Positions 38,944 to 48,677 of a DNA stretch of 64,000 nt are shown here, one piece after another. The first letter of the stretch is position 1, and every line of letters begins with the position of its first letter. The notes under the pieces were generated by a model. The model was not told the origin of the DNA, searched no databases, and saw nothing but the letters and a program-made list of their open reading frames with translations. The position numbers and the translations under genes were made by a program. Source of the DNA: Pseudomonadota bacterium (GTDB lineage Bacteria; Pseudomonadota; Gammaproteobacteria; Burkholderiales; Burkholderiaceae_C); the NCBI GenBank assembly GCA_029779845.1, contig JAKOZT010000044.1:1-64000 (forward strand), read 5' to 3'.

Positions 38944-39552
38944 ATGACCGACTCCAGCCTGCCCGCGCCGCATGTCGACGACGCCGAACGGCGCACCTGG
39001 CTGCTGGCCACCGGCGCCGCCGGCGCGGTGGCGGGCGTGGCCACCGCCGTGCCCTTCGTCGCCAGCTTCGCGCCCAGCGAGCGCGCCCGCGCGATGGGCG
39101 CCTCGGTGGAGGTCGACATCGGCGATCTCGCGCCCGGCGCGATGAAAACCGTCGAGTGGCGCGGCAAGCCGGTGTGGATCGTGCGCCGCACGCCGGAGAT
39201 GCTCGCCGCGCTGGCCGGCCACGACGCGCAGCTGGCCGACCCGGCGTCGGACAAGGACCAGCAGCCCGAGTACGCGAAGAACGCCACGCGCTCGGCGAAG
39301 CCGGAGCTGTTCGTCGCCGTCGGCATCTGCACCCACCTGGGCTGCTCGCCGAGCAGCGTGCCGGCCGGCAGCAACAACCCCAGCCTGCCGGCCGACTGGC
39401 CGGGCGGCTTCTTCTGCCCCTGCCACGGCTCCACCTTCGACGGCGCCGGTCGCGTGTTCAAGAACAAGCCCGCGCCGACCAACCTGGAGATCCCGCCGTA
39501 CCGCTATCTCAGCGAGACGCGGCTGCTGATCGGCGAGGACGGCGCGGCATGA
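38944..39552 (+). CDS. petA: Ubiquinol-cytochrome c reductase-type Rieske iron-sulfur subunit
   Basis: RRTWLLATGAAGAVAGVATAVPFVASFAPS...CTHLGCSPSS...FFCPCHGSTFDGAGRVFKNKPAPTNLEIPPY. Confidence 0.92.
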   Translation: MTDSSLPAPHVDDAERRTWLLATGAAGAVAGVATAVPFVASFAPSERARAMGASVEVDIGDLAPGAMKTVEWRGKPVWIVRRTPEMLAALAGHDAQLADPASDKDQQPEYAKNATRSAKPELFVAVGICTHLGCSPSSVPAGSNNPSLPADWPGGFFCPCHGSTFDGAGRVFKNKPAPTNLEIPPYRYLSETRLLIGEDGAA

Positions 39553-40931
39553 ACGAGACGGTTTCGCTCTATGCCGCGCATGCCAAGATCCAGCCGCGCG
39601 CCGTCAGCGGACGCTTCGCGCGCTGGCGATGGGCGGCCGTCTGGCTGACGCAGCTCGCCTTCTACGGCCTGCCCTGGCTGAGCTGGAACGGCCGCCCCGC
39701 GCTGCTCTTCGAACTCGCCTCGCGGCGCTTCTACATCTTCGATCTGGTCCTCTACCCGCAGGACTTCATCTACCTGACCGCGCTGCTGCTGCTCGCGGCC
39801 TATGCGCTGTTCTTCTTCACCGCGCTGGCCGGGCGGCTGTGGTGCGGCTACGCCTGCCCGCAGACCGTCTACACCGAGATCTTCATGTGGGTCGAGCGGC
39901 GCATCGAGGGCGACCGGCCGCAGCGCATCAAGCTCGATGCCGCGCCGTGGAGTCTCAACAAGCTCGCGCGCAAAGGCGGCAAGCACGCGGCGTGGATCGT
40001 CATCGCGCTGTGGACCGGCTTCACCTTCGCCGGCTACTTCACGCCGATCCGCGATCTGGCACACGCCACGCTCGCCTTCGAACTCGGCTCGTGGCAGACC
40101 TTCTGGGTGCTGTTCTACGCCTTCGCCACCTGGGGCAACGCCGGCTTCATGCGCGAGCAGGTGTGCAAGTACATGTGCCCGTACGCGCGCTTCCAGAGCG
40201 CGATGTTCGACCGCGACACGCTGATCATCAGCTACGACAACCAGCGCGGCGAGCCGCGCGGCGCGCGCCAGCGCAAGGGCGACCCGGCCGCCGCCGCGCA
40301 GGGCGAATGCGTCGACTGCGGGCTGTGCGTGCAGGTCTGCCCGACCGGCATCGACATCCGCAAGGGGCTGCAGTACGAATGCATCGGCTGCGCCGCCTGC
40401 ATCGACGCCTGCGACGCGATGATGACGAAGATCGGCCAGCCCACCGGGCTGGTGCGCTACGACACGCTCAACGGCATGGAGCAGGGCCTCACGCCCGCGC
40501 AGCGGCTGCGCCGCGTGCTGCGCCCGCGCGTGCTGGTGTACGGCGGCGTGTTGCTGGCGATCACCACGGCGGTGGCGGCCAGCCTCGCGCTGCGCGCGCC
40601 CTTCAAGGTCGACGTGGTGCGCGACCGCAGCACGCTGGCACGCATCGTCGACGACGGCTGGGTCGAGAACGTCTACCGCCTGCAGGTGATGAACGCCACC
40701 GAGGCGGCGCAGCGTTATGCCGTGCGCGCCGACGGGCTGGACGGCCTGGCGCTGGCGGCGCCGCCCGCGCTCGAACTCGGCCCGGCCGAGGCGCGCTGGC
40801 TGGTGGTGGCGCTGCGCGTGCCGCCGCGGACCGCGGACGCGGCGGGCAGCGGCGCGCATCCGATCGTGTTCCACGTCTCCGCGCCGGGGCGCGAGCTGGC
40901 AGAGAAGTCGACCTTCGTGGTCCCGCGCTGA
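39549..40931 (+). CDS. ccoG: Cytochrome c oxidase accessory protein CcoG (FixG/RdxA)
   Basis: LWCGYACPQTVYTEIFMWVERRIEGDR..., KYMCPYARFQSAMFD, CVDCGLCVQVCPTGIDIRKGLQYECIGCAACIDACD. Confidence 0.95.
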   Translation: MNETVSLYAAHAKIQPRAVSGRFARWRWAAVWLTQLAFYGLPWLSWNGRPALLFELASRRFYIFDLVLYPQDFIYLTALLLLAAYALFFFTALAGRLWCGYACPQTVYTEIFMWVERRIEGDRPQRIKLDAAPWSLNKLARKGGKHAAWIVIALWTGFTFAGYFTPIRDLAHATLAFELGSWQTFWVLFYAFATWGNAGFMREQVCKYMCPYARFQSAMFDRDTLIISYDNQRGEPRGARQRKGDPAAAAQGECVDCGLCVQVCPTGIDIRKGLQYECIGCAACIDACDAMMTKIGQPTGLVRYDTLNGMEQGLTPAQRLRRVLRPRVLVYGGVLLAITTAVAASLALRAPFKVDVVRDRSTLARIVDDGWVENVYRLQVMNATEAAQRYAVRADGLDGLALAAPPALELGPAEARWLVVALRVPPRTADAAGSGAHPIVFHVSAPGRELAEKSTFVVPR

Positions 40932-40938
40932 ACGAGGC

Positions 40939-41958
40939 TCAAGGCGCATCCATCGCCAGGCGGATGCCCACCAGCGTGTAGCGCGTGGCGGCCGAGTTCC
41001 AGTTGCGGTAGGCGCAGCGCGCGTACAGCGGCCAGGTGTGCCAGGAGCCGCCGCGCCGCACACGCACGGTGCCGTCGGGCGGGCCGCGCGGGTCGTCCCG
41101 CGGCGAGTGCGCGTAGTAGTGCTCGTCGTGCCAGTCGGCCGTCCACTCCCAGACGTTGCCGAGCATGTCGAACAGGCCGAAGGCGTTCGGCGCGAAGCTG
41201 CCCACCGGCGCGGTGAAGGCATGGCCGTCGTGCGCGGCCAGCGCGAAGGCCGACCAGCGCGGCCAGTTCGGCGCCGCGTCGGCGTCGAACACGTTGGCCG
41301 TGCCGGCCAGCGCGGCGGGCACCGCCGGCGCCTCGCTGCCGGCGCGGCAGGCGTACTCCCACTCGGCCTCGCTGGGCAGGCGGTAGCGGCGGCCTTCGAT
41401 GGCGCTCAGCCAGCGTGCCAGCGCCATCGCGTCGTTCCACGTGACGTTGACCACCGGGTGCGCGTCGCCCTGCGCGAAGCCGGGGTCGCGCCAGGACCAG
41501 CGCGGGTCGCGTCCGGCGAAGGCGTCGCCGCGCGGGCTGGTCGCGGGGTCGTAGGCGGCGTCGTAGCCGTAGCCGCCAGTGCCGTCGGCCACCGACTCGG
41601 GCACGTGGCCGGAGGCGAGCAGGAAGGCGCGGAACTGCCCGACCGTGACCTCGTGGCGCGCCAGGTAGAAGGCGTGGGTGATGCGCACGCGGTGCGCCGG
41701 CGTCTCGTCGGCCAGTTCCTCGAAGCGGCGCGCCTCGTAGCCCGGAAAGCGCGCCGCCAGCTCGGCCGGCGTGGCCGTGCGGCCCATCGTGAACTCGCCG
41801 GCCGGCACGCGCACCATCTGCATGCCCAGCCGGTTGGTCAGCACAGCGGCCGGCTCGCCACGCTGTGAGTGGGGACTTCCTTCGTCGGCAAACGAGAAGT
41901 TACAAGCGCAGACCACCAGACAGACGAGGGCGGCCGGAGACAGGGCGGTGCGGGGCAT
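40939..41958 (-). CDS. Formylglycine-generating enzyme/NirV-family protein
   Basis: MVRVPAGEFTMGRTATPAEL...YRLPSEAEWEYACRAGS...FGLFDMLGNVWEWTADW...RVRRGGSW. Confidence 0.9.
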   Translation of the reverse strand: MPRTALSPAALVCLVVCACNFSFADEGSPHSQRGEPAAVLTNRLGMQMVRVPAGEFTMGRTATPAELAARFPGYEARRFEELADETPAHRVRITHAFYLARHEVTVGQFRAFLLASGHVPESVADGTGGYGYDAAYDPATSPRGDAFAGRDPRWSWRDPGFAQGDAHPVVNVTWNDAMALARWLSAIEGRRYRLPSEAEWEYACRAGSEAPAVPAALAGTANVFDADAAPNWPRWSAFALAAHDGHAFTAPVGSFAPNAFGLFDMLGNVWEWTADWHDEHYYAHSPRDDPRGPPDGTVRVRRGGSWHTWPLYARCAYRNWNSAATRYTLVGIRLAMDAP

Positions 41959-42085
41959 GGGCGCGGCGGGCTGGCGCGCCATTGTCGGCAGCGCCCGCGC
42001 GGGCGGCCATCGGGACAAAACATGAAAACGGGGCGTGGTGCCTGCGCACGACGCCCCGATCGGATTGGGAGGAAAGCGGGCCGGC

Positions 42086-42256
42086 TCAGCGCTTGCGGTC
42101 GGCGATCAGTTCCTGGGCCAGCGAGCGCCGTACCGATGCGGCGCCGCTGTAGAAGGCGCTTTCCTGCTTGGCGTCGCGGCGCTCGCCGATCGGCAAGGGG
42201 TTGCGCAGCGGCTGCTGCTTGGGCGCGCTGGGAGGGTGGGACGAGGTGGTTGGCAT
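42086..42256 (-). CDS. Small hypothetical protein
   Basis: MPTTSSHPPSAPKQQPLRNPLPIGERRDAKQESAFYSGAASVRRSLAQELIADRKR; ORF only. Confidence 0.4.
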   Translation of the reverse strand: MPTTSSHPPSAPKQQPLRNPLPIGERRDAKQESAFYSGAASVRRSLAQELIADRKR

Positions 42257-42425
42257 GGGCAGAGAGAGCGACCGTCGCCTTGTTCGGGAACACGGGCTTT
42301 GTGATTTGTCCACCCGAAACGCCCGCTTCGGCTGGCTGGTTGACATGTTGACCGCCCGCGCCGGCGCTGTCGGCGTGTGCGCTCGCAACAAGTGCAACCG
42401 GGGCCGGCGCCTGTCTGCGCGCCGC

Positions 42426-42593
42426 CTACGGCATGCGCCGCAGCAGCAGCGAGGCCCCGACGGCGATCAGGATCAGCGGCCAGCCGCGCGCGAACAGCGG
42501 GCCCAGCGGCGGCAGCAGGCCGAGGTTGGAGAGCAGGAACAGCGTGCCGAGCGTGATCAGGATCAGCGGGGCGACGAGGGTGCGGGTCTTCAT
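42426..42593 (-). CDS. Small two-TM protein (LiaF N-terminal TM / DUF5668-like)
   Basis: MKTRTLVAPLILITLGTLFLLSNLGLLPPLGPLFARGWPLILIAVGASLLLRRMP. Confidence 0.75.
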   Translation of the reverse strand: MKTRTLVAPLILITLGTLFLLSNLGLLPPLGPLFARGWPLILIAVGASLLLRRMP

Positions 42594-42754
42594 GGCGGGG
42601 CTCCTGGATGCGGATGGGATGCACGCAGTGTCCGGCCCGCGCACGCCGGCGCGGCATGCCGTGCGACGAAACGCCGCCGCGCGGCGCGAGCCGCTCGCGG
42701 CGAAGCGCGAATGGCCTGCAAGAATGCGCCACCCATCAGCCGAGGAGACCCACG

Positions 42755-43564
42755 ATGACGATCCGATCCGCCCTGCGCGCGCTGTCCCTGCTCGCCGCCG
42801 CGCTGCTGCTCGCCGCCTGCGCTTCCAAGCCGATGCCGCCGGCCCGTTCGGTCGAACCGGTGAAGACGGCGCTGTGGGTGGGCAACAGCTTCTTCTACTA
42901 CAACAACAGCATGCACGGCCACGTCGGCGCGCTGATCGCGGCGGCCGACCCGGGCACCAAGGGCTACCGCGCCACCTCGGTGACGATCAGCGGCTCGGGC
43001 ATCAACTGGCACGACCTCGAATCGCACTTCAAGCCCGGCGGCGTGGCCTCGTATTCGTTCGACGCGAACAACAACGTCGTCTTCAACACCTTCGACAAGC
43101 CGTTCGACGCGGTGATCATGATGGATTGCAGCCAGTGCCCGATCCATCCGCAGCTGTCGAAGTACTTCACCGAATACGCCGCGAAGAACAGCGCGATCGC
43201 GCGCAGCCACGGCGCCGAGCCGGTGTTCTTCATGTCCTGGGCCTACGCCGACAAGCCCGAGATGACCGAGCAGCTCGCTGCCGCCTACCTGAAGGCCGGC
43301 GCGGAGCAGCACGCCAAGGTGGTGCCCGCGGGCCTGGCCTTCGCGCGCTCGATCGCGAAGCGGCCCGACGTGAACCTCTACGTGGCCGACAAGCGCCACC
43401 CGAGCCTGGCCGGCACCTACCTCGCCGCCTGCACGGTGCTGGCGACGGTGTACGGCTTCTCGCCGGTGGGCAACAAGTACACCGCCGGGCTGCCGGCCGA
43501 CGTGGCCGAGCATCTGCAGGCGGTCGCGTGGGAGACGGTGCAGGGCTTCAAGCAGCCCTTGTGA
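42755..43564 (+). CDS. Putative lipoprotein, SGNH-hydrolase-like
   Basis: Lipobox LLLAACAS; VGNSFFYYNNSMH opening and terminal D-x-x-H-type motif VADKRHPSLAGTYLAAC. Confidence 0.7.
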   Translation: MTIRSALRALSLLAAALLLAACASKPMPPARSVEPVKTALWVGNSFFYYNNSMHGHVGALIAAADPGTKGYRATSVTISGSGINWHDLESHFKPGGVASYSFDANNNVVFNTFDKPFDAVIMMDCSQCPIHPQLSKYFTEYAAKNSAIARSHGAEPVFFMSWAYADKPEMTEQLAAAYLKAGAEQHAKVVPAGLAFARSIAKRPDVNLYVADKRHPSLAGTYLAACTVLATVYGFSPVGNKYTAGLPADVAEHLQAVAWETVQGFKQPL

Positions 43565-43585
43565 TCGCGTGAAGCGCGCTGCGGC

Positions 43586-45073
43586 TCAGGTGCCGCAGAA
43601 GGTCTGGTAGCCGGCCGTGACGTCGGCCGGCGCCGGCTCGGCGTAGCGCGCGGCTTCCGGCCGCTCGTCGAAGGGCCGTCGCAGCGCGGCGAGCAGTTGC
43701 TCGAAGGGCGCGAGATCGCCTTCGGTGGCGGCGGCCAGCGCCTCTTCGACGCGCTGGTTGCGCGGGATGATCCACGGGTTGGCGCGCCGCAGGCTGGCGG
43801 CGCGGGCTTCGGGCGCGAACGCATCGCGCGCGCAGCGTTCTCGCCAGCGCGAGAGCCACGCATCGGCAGCAGCGGGCTCGGCGAGCAATGCGCGCAGCGG
43901 CTGCTCGTCGCCCTCGGCCGCATTCGCCAGGGACCGCCAGGCGAGCGTGAAATCGGCGCGCTGCGCGTGCAGCAGCGCCAGCCAGTCGGCGGCCAGCGCG
44001 GCGTCTTCGTCGCCGTGTCCTTCGGCCAGACCGAGCTTGGCGCGCTGCCCGCGCAGCAGCTCGGCGGCGTACCAGGCCGGGAAGGCGTCGATCACCTCCA
44101 TCGCCTGCGCCACCGCGCGCTGCACCGCCGGCTCGTCGTCGGCCTTCGCCACCAGCGGCAGCAGGGCTTCGGCGAAGCGCGCCAGGTTCCAGCGCGCGAT
44201 CGCCGGCTGGTTGCCGTAGGCATAGCGCCCGCCGTGGTCGATGCTGCTGAACACCGCGGCCGGGTCGTAGGCTTCGAGGAAGGCGCAGGGGCCGTAGTCG
44301 ATGGTCTCGCCCGAGATCGCCATGTTGTCGGTGTTCATCACGCCGTGGATGAAGCCGGCGTTCATCCACATCGCGATCAGCGCCGCCTGGCGTCGCGCCA
44401 CCGCGCGCAGCAGCGCGAGCGGCGCATCGGGCGCGCCGATCAGCTCCGGGTCGTGGCGCGCGATCGTGTAGTCGAGCAGGCGCCGCAGCGCCTCGAGGTC
44501 GCCGCGCGCCGCGAAGAACTGGAAGCTGCCGACGCGCAGGTGGCTGGCCGCCACGCGCGTCAGCACCGCGCCGGGCAGCGGCCGCTCGCGATGGACCGGC
44601 TCGCCGGTGGCCGCCACCGCGAGCGCGCGCGTGGTCGGGATGCGCAGAGCGTGCATCGCCTCGCCGATCAGCACCTCGCGCAGCATCGGGCCGACGGCGG
44701 CCTTGCCGTCGCCGCCGCGCGAGAAGGGCGTGCGCCCCGAGCCCTTGAAGGCGATGTCGCGGCGCTTGCCGCTGCGATCGATCAGCTCGCCCAGCAGCAG
44801 CGCGCGCCCGTCGCCGAGCTGCGGCGAGAAGCCGCCGAACTGGTGCCCCGCATAGGCCTGCGCGATCGGCTGCGCGTCGCTCGGCAGCGCATTGCCGGAG
44901 AACAGCGCGGCGGCGTCGCCTGCACGCAGCGCGGCCGCGTCGAGGCCGAGTTCATCGGCCAGCGCGTCGTTGAAGAACAGCAGGCGCGGCGCCGCGGCGG
45001 GCGTCGGCTGCCAGGCGACGGAGGCGCCCGGCAGCTCGCGGGCGTAGGAGTGGTCGAAGCCGAAGGCGGGCAT
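43586..45073 (-). CDS. selO: SelO/YdiU-family protein adenylyltransferase
   Basis: [63 protein letters not shown]-term YQTFCGT. Confidence 0.94.
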   Translation of the reverse strand: MPAFGFDHSYARELPGASVAWQPTPAAAPRLLFFNDALADELGLDAAALRAGDAAALFSGNALPSDAQPIAQAYAGHQFGGFSPQLGDGRALLLGELIDRSGKRRDIAFKGSGRTPFSRGGDGKAAVGPMLREVLIGEAMHALRIPTTRALAVAATGEPVHRERPLPGAVLTRVAASHLRVGSFQFFAARGDLEALRRLLDYTIARHDPELIGAPDAPLALLRAVARRQAALIAMWMNAGFIHGVMNTDNMAISGETIDYGPCAFLEAYDPAAVFSSIDHGGRYAYGNQPAIARWNLARFAEALLPLVAKADDEPAVQRAVAQAMEVIDAFPAWYAAELLRGQRAKLGLAEGHGDEDAALAADWLALLHAQRADFTLAWRSLANAAEGDEQPLRALLAEPAAADAWLSRWRERCARDAFAPEARAASLRRANPWIIPRNQRVEEALAAATEGDLAPFEQLLAALRRPFDERPEAARYAEPAPADVTAGYQTFCGT

Positions 45074-45156
45074 GCGCGAGAGTGTGCCCGGCTTGCTCCG
45101 GCCTTGCTGCGCTCTGGGATGATCGCGGTCTGTTCGAGACCGAGATCGCCGCCGTC

Positions 45157-46185
45157 ATGGACCTCTCCCGCTTCCCGCGCCGCCGCTACACGCCCTACGC
45201 CACGCCGATCGAGCCGCTGCCGCATCTCTCGGCGGCGCTCGCCGCCGGCTGCCCCGGCGGGCGCGGCCCCGAACTCTGGGCCAAGCGCGACGACCAGCTC
45301 GGGCTCTTTCCCGGCGGCAACAAGACGCGCAAGCTCGAGTTCCTCGTCGCCGACGCGCTCGCGCAGGGCGCCGACACGCTGATCACCTGCGGCGCGCCGC
45401 AGAGCAACCATTGCCGCATCACGCTCGCCGCGGCGCTGAAGGAGGGGCTGAAGTGCCGCTTCGTCATCGAAGAGCGCGTGCCGGACAGCTACGACGAACA
45501 CGCCAGCGGCAACCACTTCATGTTCCGCCTGATGGGCGTGGAGGCGATCACCGTGGTGCCGGCCGGCACCGACATGGCCGCGGCGATGTCGAAAGTGGCC
45601 GACGAGCTGAAGGCGCAGGGCCGCCAAGGCTACATCATTCCCGGCGGCGGCTCCAACGCGCTCGGCGGCCTGGGCTACGTGGCCTGCGCGCAGGAGCTGC
45701 AGCAGCAGTGCTTCGAGCAGGGGCTGGGCTTCGACCGCATCGTCGTCGGTTCGGGCAGCTCGGGCACGCACGGCGGGCTGGTCGCAGGTTTTCTCGGCAA
45801 CCACATCCGCATTCCGATCACCGGCATCGGCGTCAGCCGCGACCCCGGGCAGCAGGCGCCGCTGGTGCTGAAGGAAGCGCAGGCGGTGGTCGATCTGCTC
45901 GGCCTCGGCTTCACGGTGCCGGCCGAGGCGGTGCAGTGCATCGGCGGTTTCTGGCAGCCGAAGTACTCGGTGCCGAACGCCGGCATGGTGGAGGCGGTGC
46001 AGCTCGCCGCGCGCACCGAGGGCCTGCTGCTCGACCCGGTCTACACCGGCAAGGTGATGGCCGGGCTGATCGGCCTGGCGCGGCGCGGCGAGATAGCCGC
46101 GAACGAGCGCGTGCTGTTCATCCACACCGGCGGGCTGCCGGCGCTGCACGCCTACGAGCGCATCGTGCTGGGAGAGGCCGCATGA
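45157..46185 (+). CDS. D-cysteine desulfhydrase/ACC deaminase-like PLP enzyme
   Basis: LWAKRDDQLGLFPGGNKTRKLEFLVADAL, CGAPQSNHCR, GSSGTHGGLVAG. Confidence 0.88.
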   Translation: MDLSRFPRRRYTPYATPIEPLPHLSAALAAGCPGGRGPELWAKRDDQLGLFPGGNKTRKLEFLVADALAQGADTLITCGAPQSNHCRITLAAALKEGLKCRFVIEERVPDSYDEHASGNHFMFRLMGVEAITVVPAGTDMAAAMSKVADELKAQGRQGYIIPGGGSNALGGLGYVACAQELQQQCFEQGLGFDRIVVGSGSSGTHGGLVAGFLGNHIRIPITGIGVSRDPGQQAPLVLKEAQAVVDLLGLGFTVPAEAVQCIGGFWQPKYSVPNAGMVEAVQLAARTEGLLLDPVYTGKVMAGLIGLARRGEIAANERVLFIHTGGLPALHAYERIVLGEAA

Positions 46186-46568
46186 GCGCACGCAGATTGA
46201 TCAGCTCCGGCTCGCCCTACGAAGCGCAGATCGGCTACAGCCGCGCGGTGGCCGACGGCGACTGGGTGTTCGTCTCCGGCACCACCGGCTTCGACTACGC
46301 GACGATGAGCATCCCCGACGGGGCCGCCGCGCAGGCCGAGCAGTGCTGGCGCAACATCGAGCGCGCGCTGGCCGAGGCCGGCGCCGCGCTCGCCGACATC
46401 GTGCGCGTGCGCTACATCGTGCCTTCGCGCGAAGACTTCGAAGCCGCGATGCCGGTGCTCGCGCGCGTGATGGGCGACGTGCGCCCGGCCGCGACGATGA
46501 TCTGCGCCGGGCTGCTCGATCCGCGCATGCGCATCGAGATCGAGGTGACGGCGCGCAAGCGCGCTTGA
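46182..46568 (+). CDS. RidA (YjgF/YER057c) family protein
   Basis: ISSGSPYEAQIGYSRAVADGDWVFVSGTTGFD...RPAATMICAGLLDPRMRIEIEV. Confidence 0.92.
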   Translation: MSARRLISSGSPYEAQIGYSRAVADGDWVFVSGTTGFDYATMSIPDGAAAQAEQCWRNIERALAEAGAALADIVRVRYIVPSREDFEAAMPVLARVMGDVRPAATMICAGLLDPRMRIEIEVTARKRA

Positions 46569-46584
46569 AGAGGAGGCGACGGCG

Positions 46585-47751
46585 ATGGACGCGCTCGCGG
46601 GACTGAAAGTGCTCGAACTCGGCCAGCTGATCGCCGGGCCCTTCGCCGGCAAGACGCTGGCCGACTTCGGTGCCGACGTGATCAAGATCGAGCCGCTCGA
46701 CGGCGGCGACCCGCTGCGCACGTGGCGGCTGCTGCGCGAGGGCACCTCGGTGTGGTGGGAGGTGCAGTCGCGCAACAAGCGATCGGTGGCGCTCGACCTG
46801 CGCAGCGCCGAAGGCCAGGCCGCGGTGCGCGCGCTCGCCGCCGAGGCCGACGTGCTGATCGAGAACTTCAAGCCTGGCACGCTGGAGGGCTGGGGCCTGG
46901 GCTGGGAGGCGCTGCACGCGGCCAACCCGAAGCTGATCATGCTGCGCGTCTCCGGCTATGGGCAGACCGGGCCCTACCGCGACAAGCCCGGCTTCGGCGT
47001 GCTCGGCGAGGCGATGGGCGGCCTGCGCCACCTCACCGGCGAGCCGGCTCGCGTGCCGGTGCGCTGCGGCGTCTCGATCGGCGACACGCTGGCCGCGCTG
47101 CACGGCGTGATCGGCGTGCTGATGGCGCTGCGCCATCGCGAGGTCAACGGTGGGCAGGGCCAGGTGGTCGACGTGGCGCTCTACGAGAGCGTGTTCAACG
47201 TGATGGAGAGCCTGCTGCCCGAGTACGACGCCTTCGGCGCGGTGCGCGGCGCGGCCGGCTCGGCGCTGCCGGGCATCGCGCCGAGCAACGCCTACCCCTG
47301 CGCCGGCGGCGCCTACGTGCTGATCGGCGGCAACGGCGACGGCATCTTCAAGCGCCTGATGCGCGCCATCGGCCGCGCCGACCTCGCCGACGACCCAGGC
47401 CTGGCGCGCAACGACGGCCGCGTCGCGCGCGTCGCCGAGATCGACGCGGCGATAGTCGCGTGGACTTCGCAGCGCGCCATCGAGGACGTGCTCGCCGCGC
47501 TAGCCGCCGCCGCGGTGCCGGCCGGGCGCATCTACACGGTGGCCGACATCGCGGCCGATGCGCAGTACCAGGCGCGCGGCATGATCGTGCAGACGCACGA
47601 TGCCGACGGCCGGCCGCTCAAGGTGCCGGGCATCGTGCCCAAGCTGTCGGACACGCCGGGGCGGCTGCGCACGCCGGCGCCGAAGCTGGGGGAGCACGGC
47701 GAGGCGGTGCGAGGCGCACGCGGCTGGCCGGCGCGCGAGGGCGAGGGCTGA
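46585..47751 (+). CDS. CaiB/BaiF-family CoA-transferase
   Basis: LKVLELGQLIAGPFAGKTLADFGADVIKIEPLDGGDPLR, NFKPGTLEGWGLGW, RVSGYGQTGPYRDKPGF. Confidence 0.95.
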   Translation: MDALAGLKVLELGQLIAGPFAGKTLADFGADVIKIEPLDGGDPLRTWRLLREGTSVWWEVQSRNKRSVALDLRSAEGQAAVRALAAEADVLIENFKPGTLEGWGLGWEALHAANPKLIMLRVSGYGQTGPYRDKPGFGVLGEAMGGLRHLTGEPARVPVRCGVSIGDTLAALHGVIGVLMALRHREVNGGQGQVVDVALYESVFNVMESLLPEYDAFGAVRGAAGSALPGIAPSNAYPCAGGAYVLIGGNGDGIFKRLMRAIGRADLADDPGLARNDGRVARVAEIDAAIVAWTSQRAIEDVLAALAAAAVPAGRIYTVADIAADAQYQARGMIVQTHDADGRPLKVPGIVPKLSDTPGRLRTPAPKLGEHGEAVRGARGWPAREGEG

Positions 47752-47763
47752 ACGCGCACGAAC

Positions 47764-48675
47764 CTACAGGTGGAAGTCGCCCGCGGCTTCCGGCTGGTAC
47801 AGCACCTTCCCGATGCGGATGCAGCACGTCCGCTGCGGAATCCGCCAGTCGAAGGCGTCGCCCTCGCGGCAGCCCAGGATCGCGGTGCCGATGCCCGAGC
47901 AGACCGACAGCTTCCCGGCGCCGTCGTCCGCATGCTCGGGGTAGACCAGCGCCACTTCCACTTCCTCGTCGTCCAGGTGCAGCAAGGCCCTGGAGTTCAT
48001 CGTGACGACGTCCCGCGGCACCTGGCGCGCATCGACGACGATGGCGCGCTCGATCTCGTGCTCCAGTTCGAAAACGGCCGAGGCCTGTTCGAGTGCGACC
48101 AGCGTTCTGAGGCGGGCCTGGTCGATCTCGGTGATGTGGATGCTGCCGGCAGGGCCTGAAGGACTGTCGCGCAGCAGCCGCAGGTAGCGCGGCGCGGTCA
48201 TGGCGAAGGACAGCAGCGCCGGCGTCTCGCGTTCGAGCAGGAAGCCGCAACGCTGGAAGAGCTTCAGCGAGCGCGCGTTGTCCGGCTGGATCCTGGCGAC
48301 GAGCTTCTCGGCGCGCATCTCGAAGAACGCCAGCTTCATGGCTTCGCGGAGGAGGCCGGCGCCGAGCCGGCGGCCCCAGTCGCGGCGGTTGCCGATGACC
48401 AGGACCATCTCCCAGTCCGACCCCGCCTTGACGAGACGCACGAAGCCCACCGGCGCGTCGTGCCGGTCGCAGGCCATGAAGAACCGGCCGCCCTGGTTGA
48501 ACAGAGGGGTCAGGACAGGCAGCTGGACCCGGCTGACGGCCTGCTCGATGAAGCGGGAGACATGCCGCGAATCGCTCAGGTGGCGGGTGATGCGCTCGTC
48601 TTCCAGCCAGTCCATCAGCGTCAACGCGTCGGCCCGGGTGATCTCGGGCCGCAGCGAAACGAAGGGCGGGTTCAT
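47764..48675 (-). CDS. GNAT acetyltransferase fused to a C-terminal GreA/Rnk-like domain
   Basis: N-term ...VLVIGNRRDWGRRLGAGLLREAMKLAFFEMRAEKLVARIQPDNARSLKLFQRCGF (GNAT); C-term VVTMNSRALLHLDDEEVEVALVYPEHADDGAGKLSVCSGIGTAILGCREGDAFDW...VLYQPEAAGDFHL (Rnk/GreA_GreB C). Confidence 0.88.
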   Translation of the reverse strand: MNPPFVSLRPEITRADALTLMDWLEDERITRHLSDSRHVSRFIEQAVSRVQLPVLTPLFNQGGRFFMACDRHDAPVGFVRLVKAGSDWEMVLVIGNRRDWGRRLGAGLLREAMKLAFFEMRAEKLVARIQPDNARSLKLFQRCGFLLERETPALLSFAMTAPRYLRLLRDSPSGPAGSIHITEIDQARLRTLVALEQASAVFELEHEIERAIVVDARQVPRDVVTMNSRALLHLDDEEVEVALVYPEHADDGAGKLSVCSGIGTAILGCREGDAFDWRIPQRTCCIRIGKVLYQPEAAGDFHL

Positions 48676-48677
48676 CT

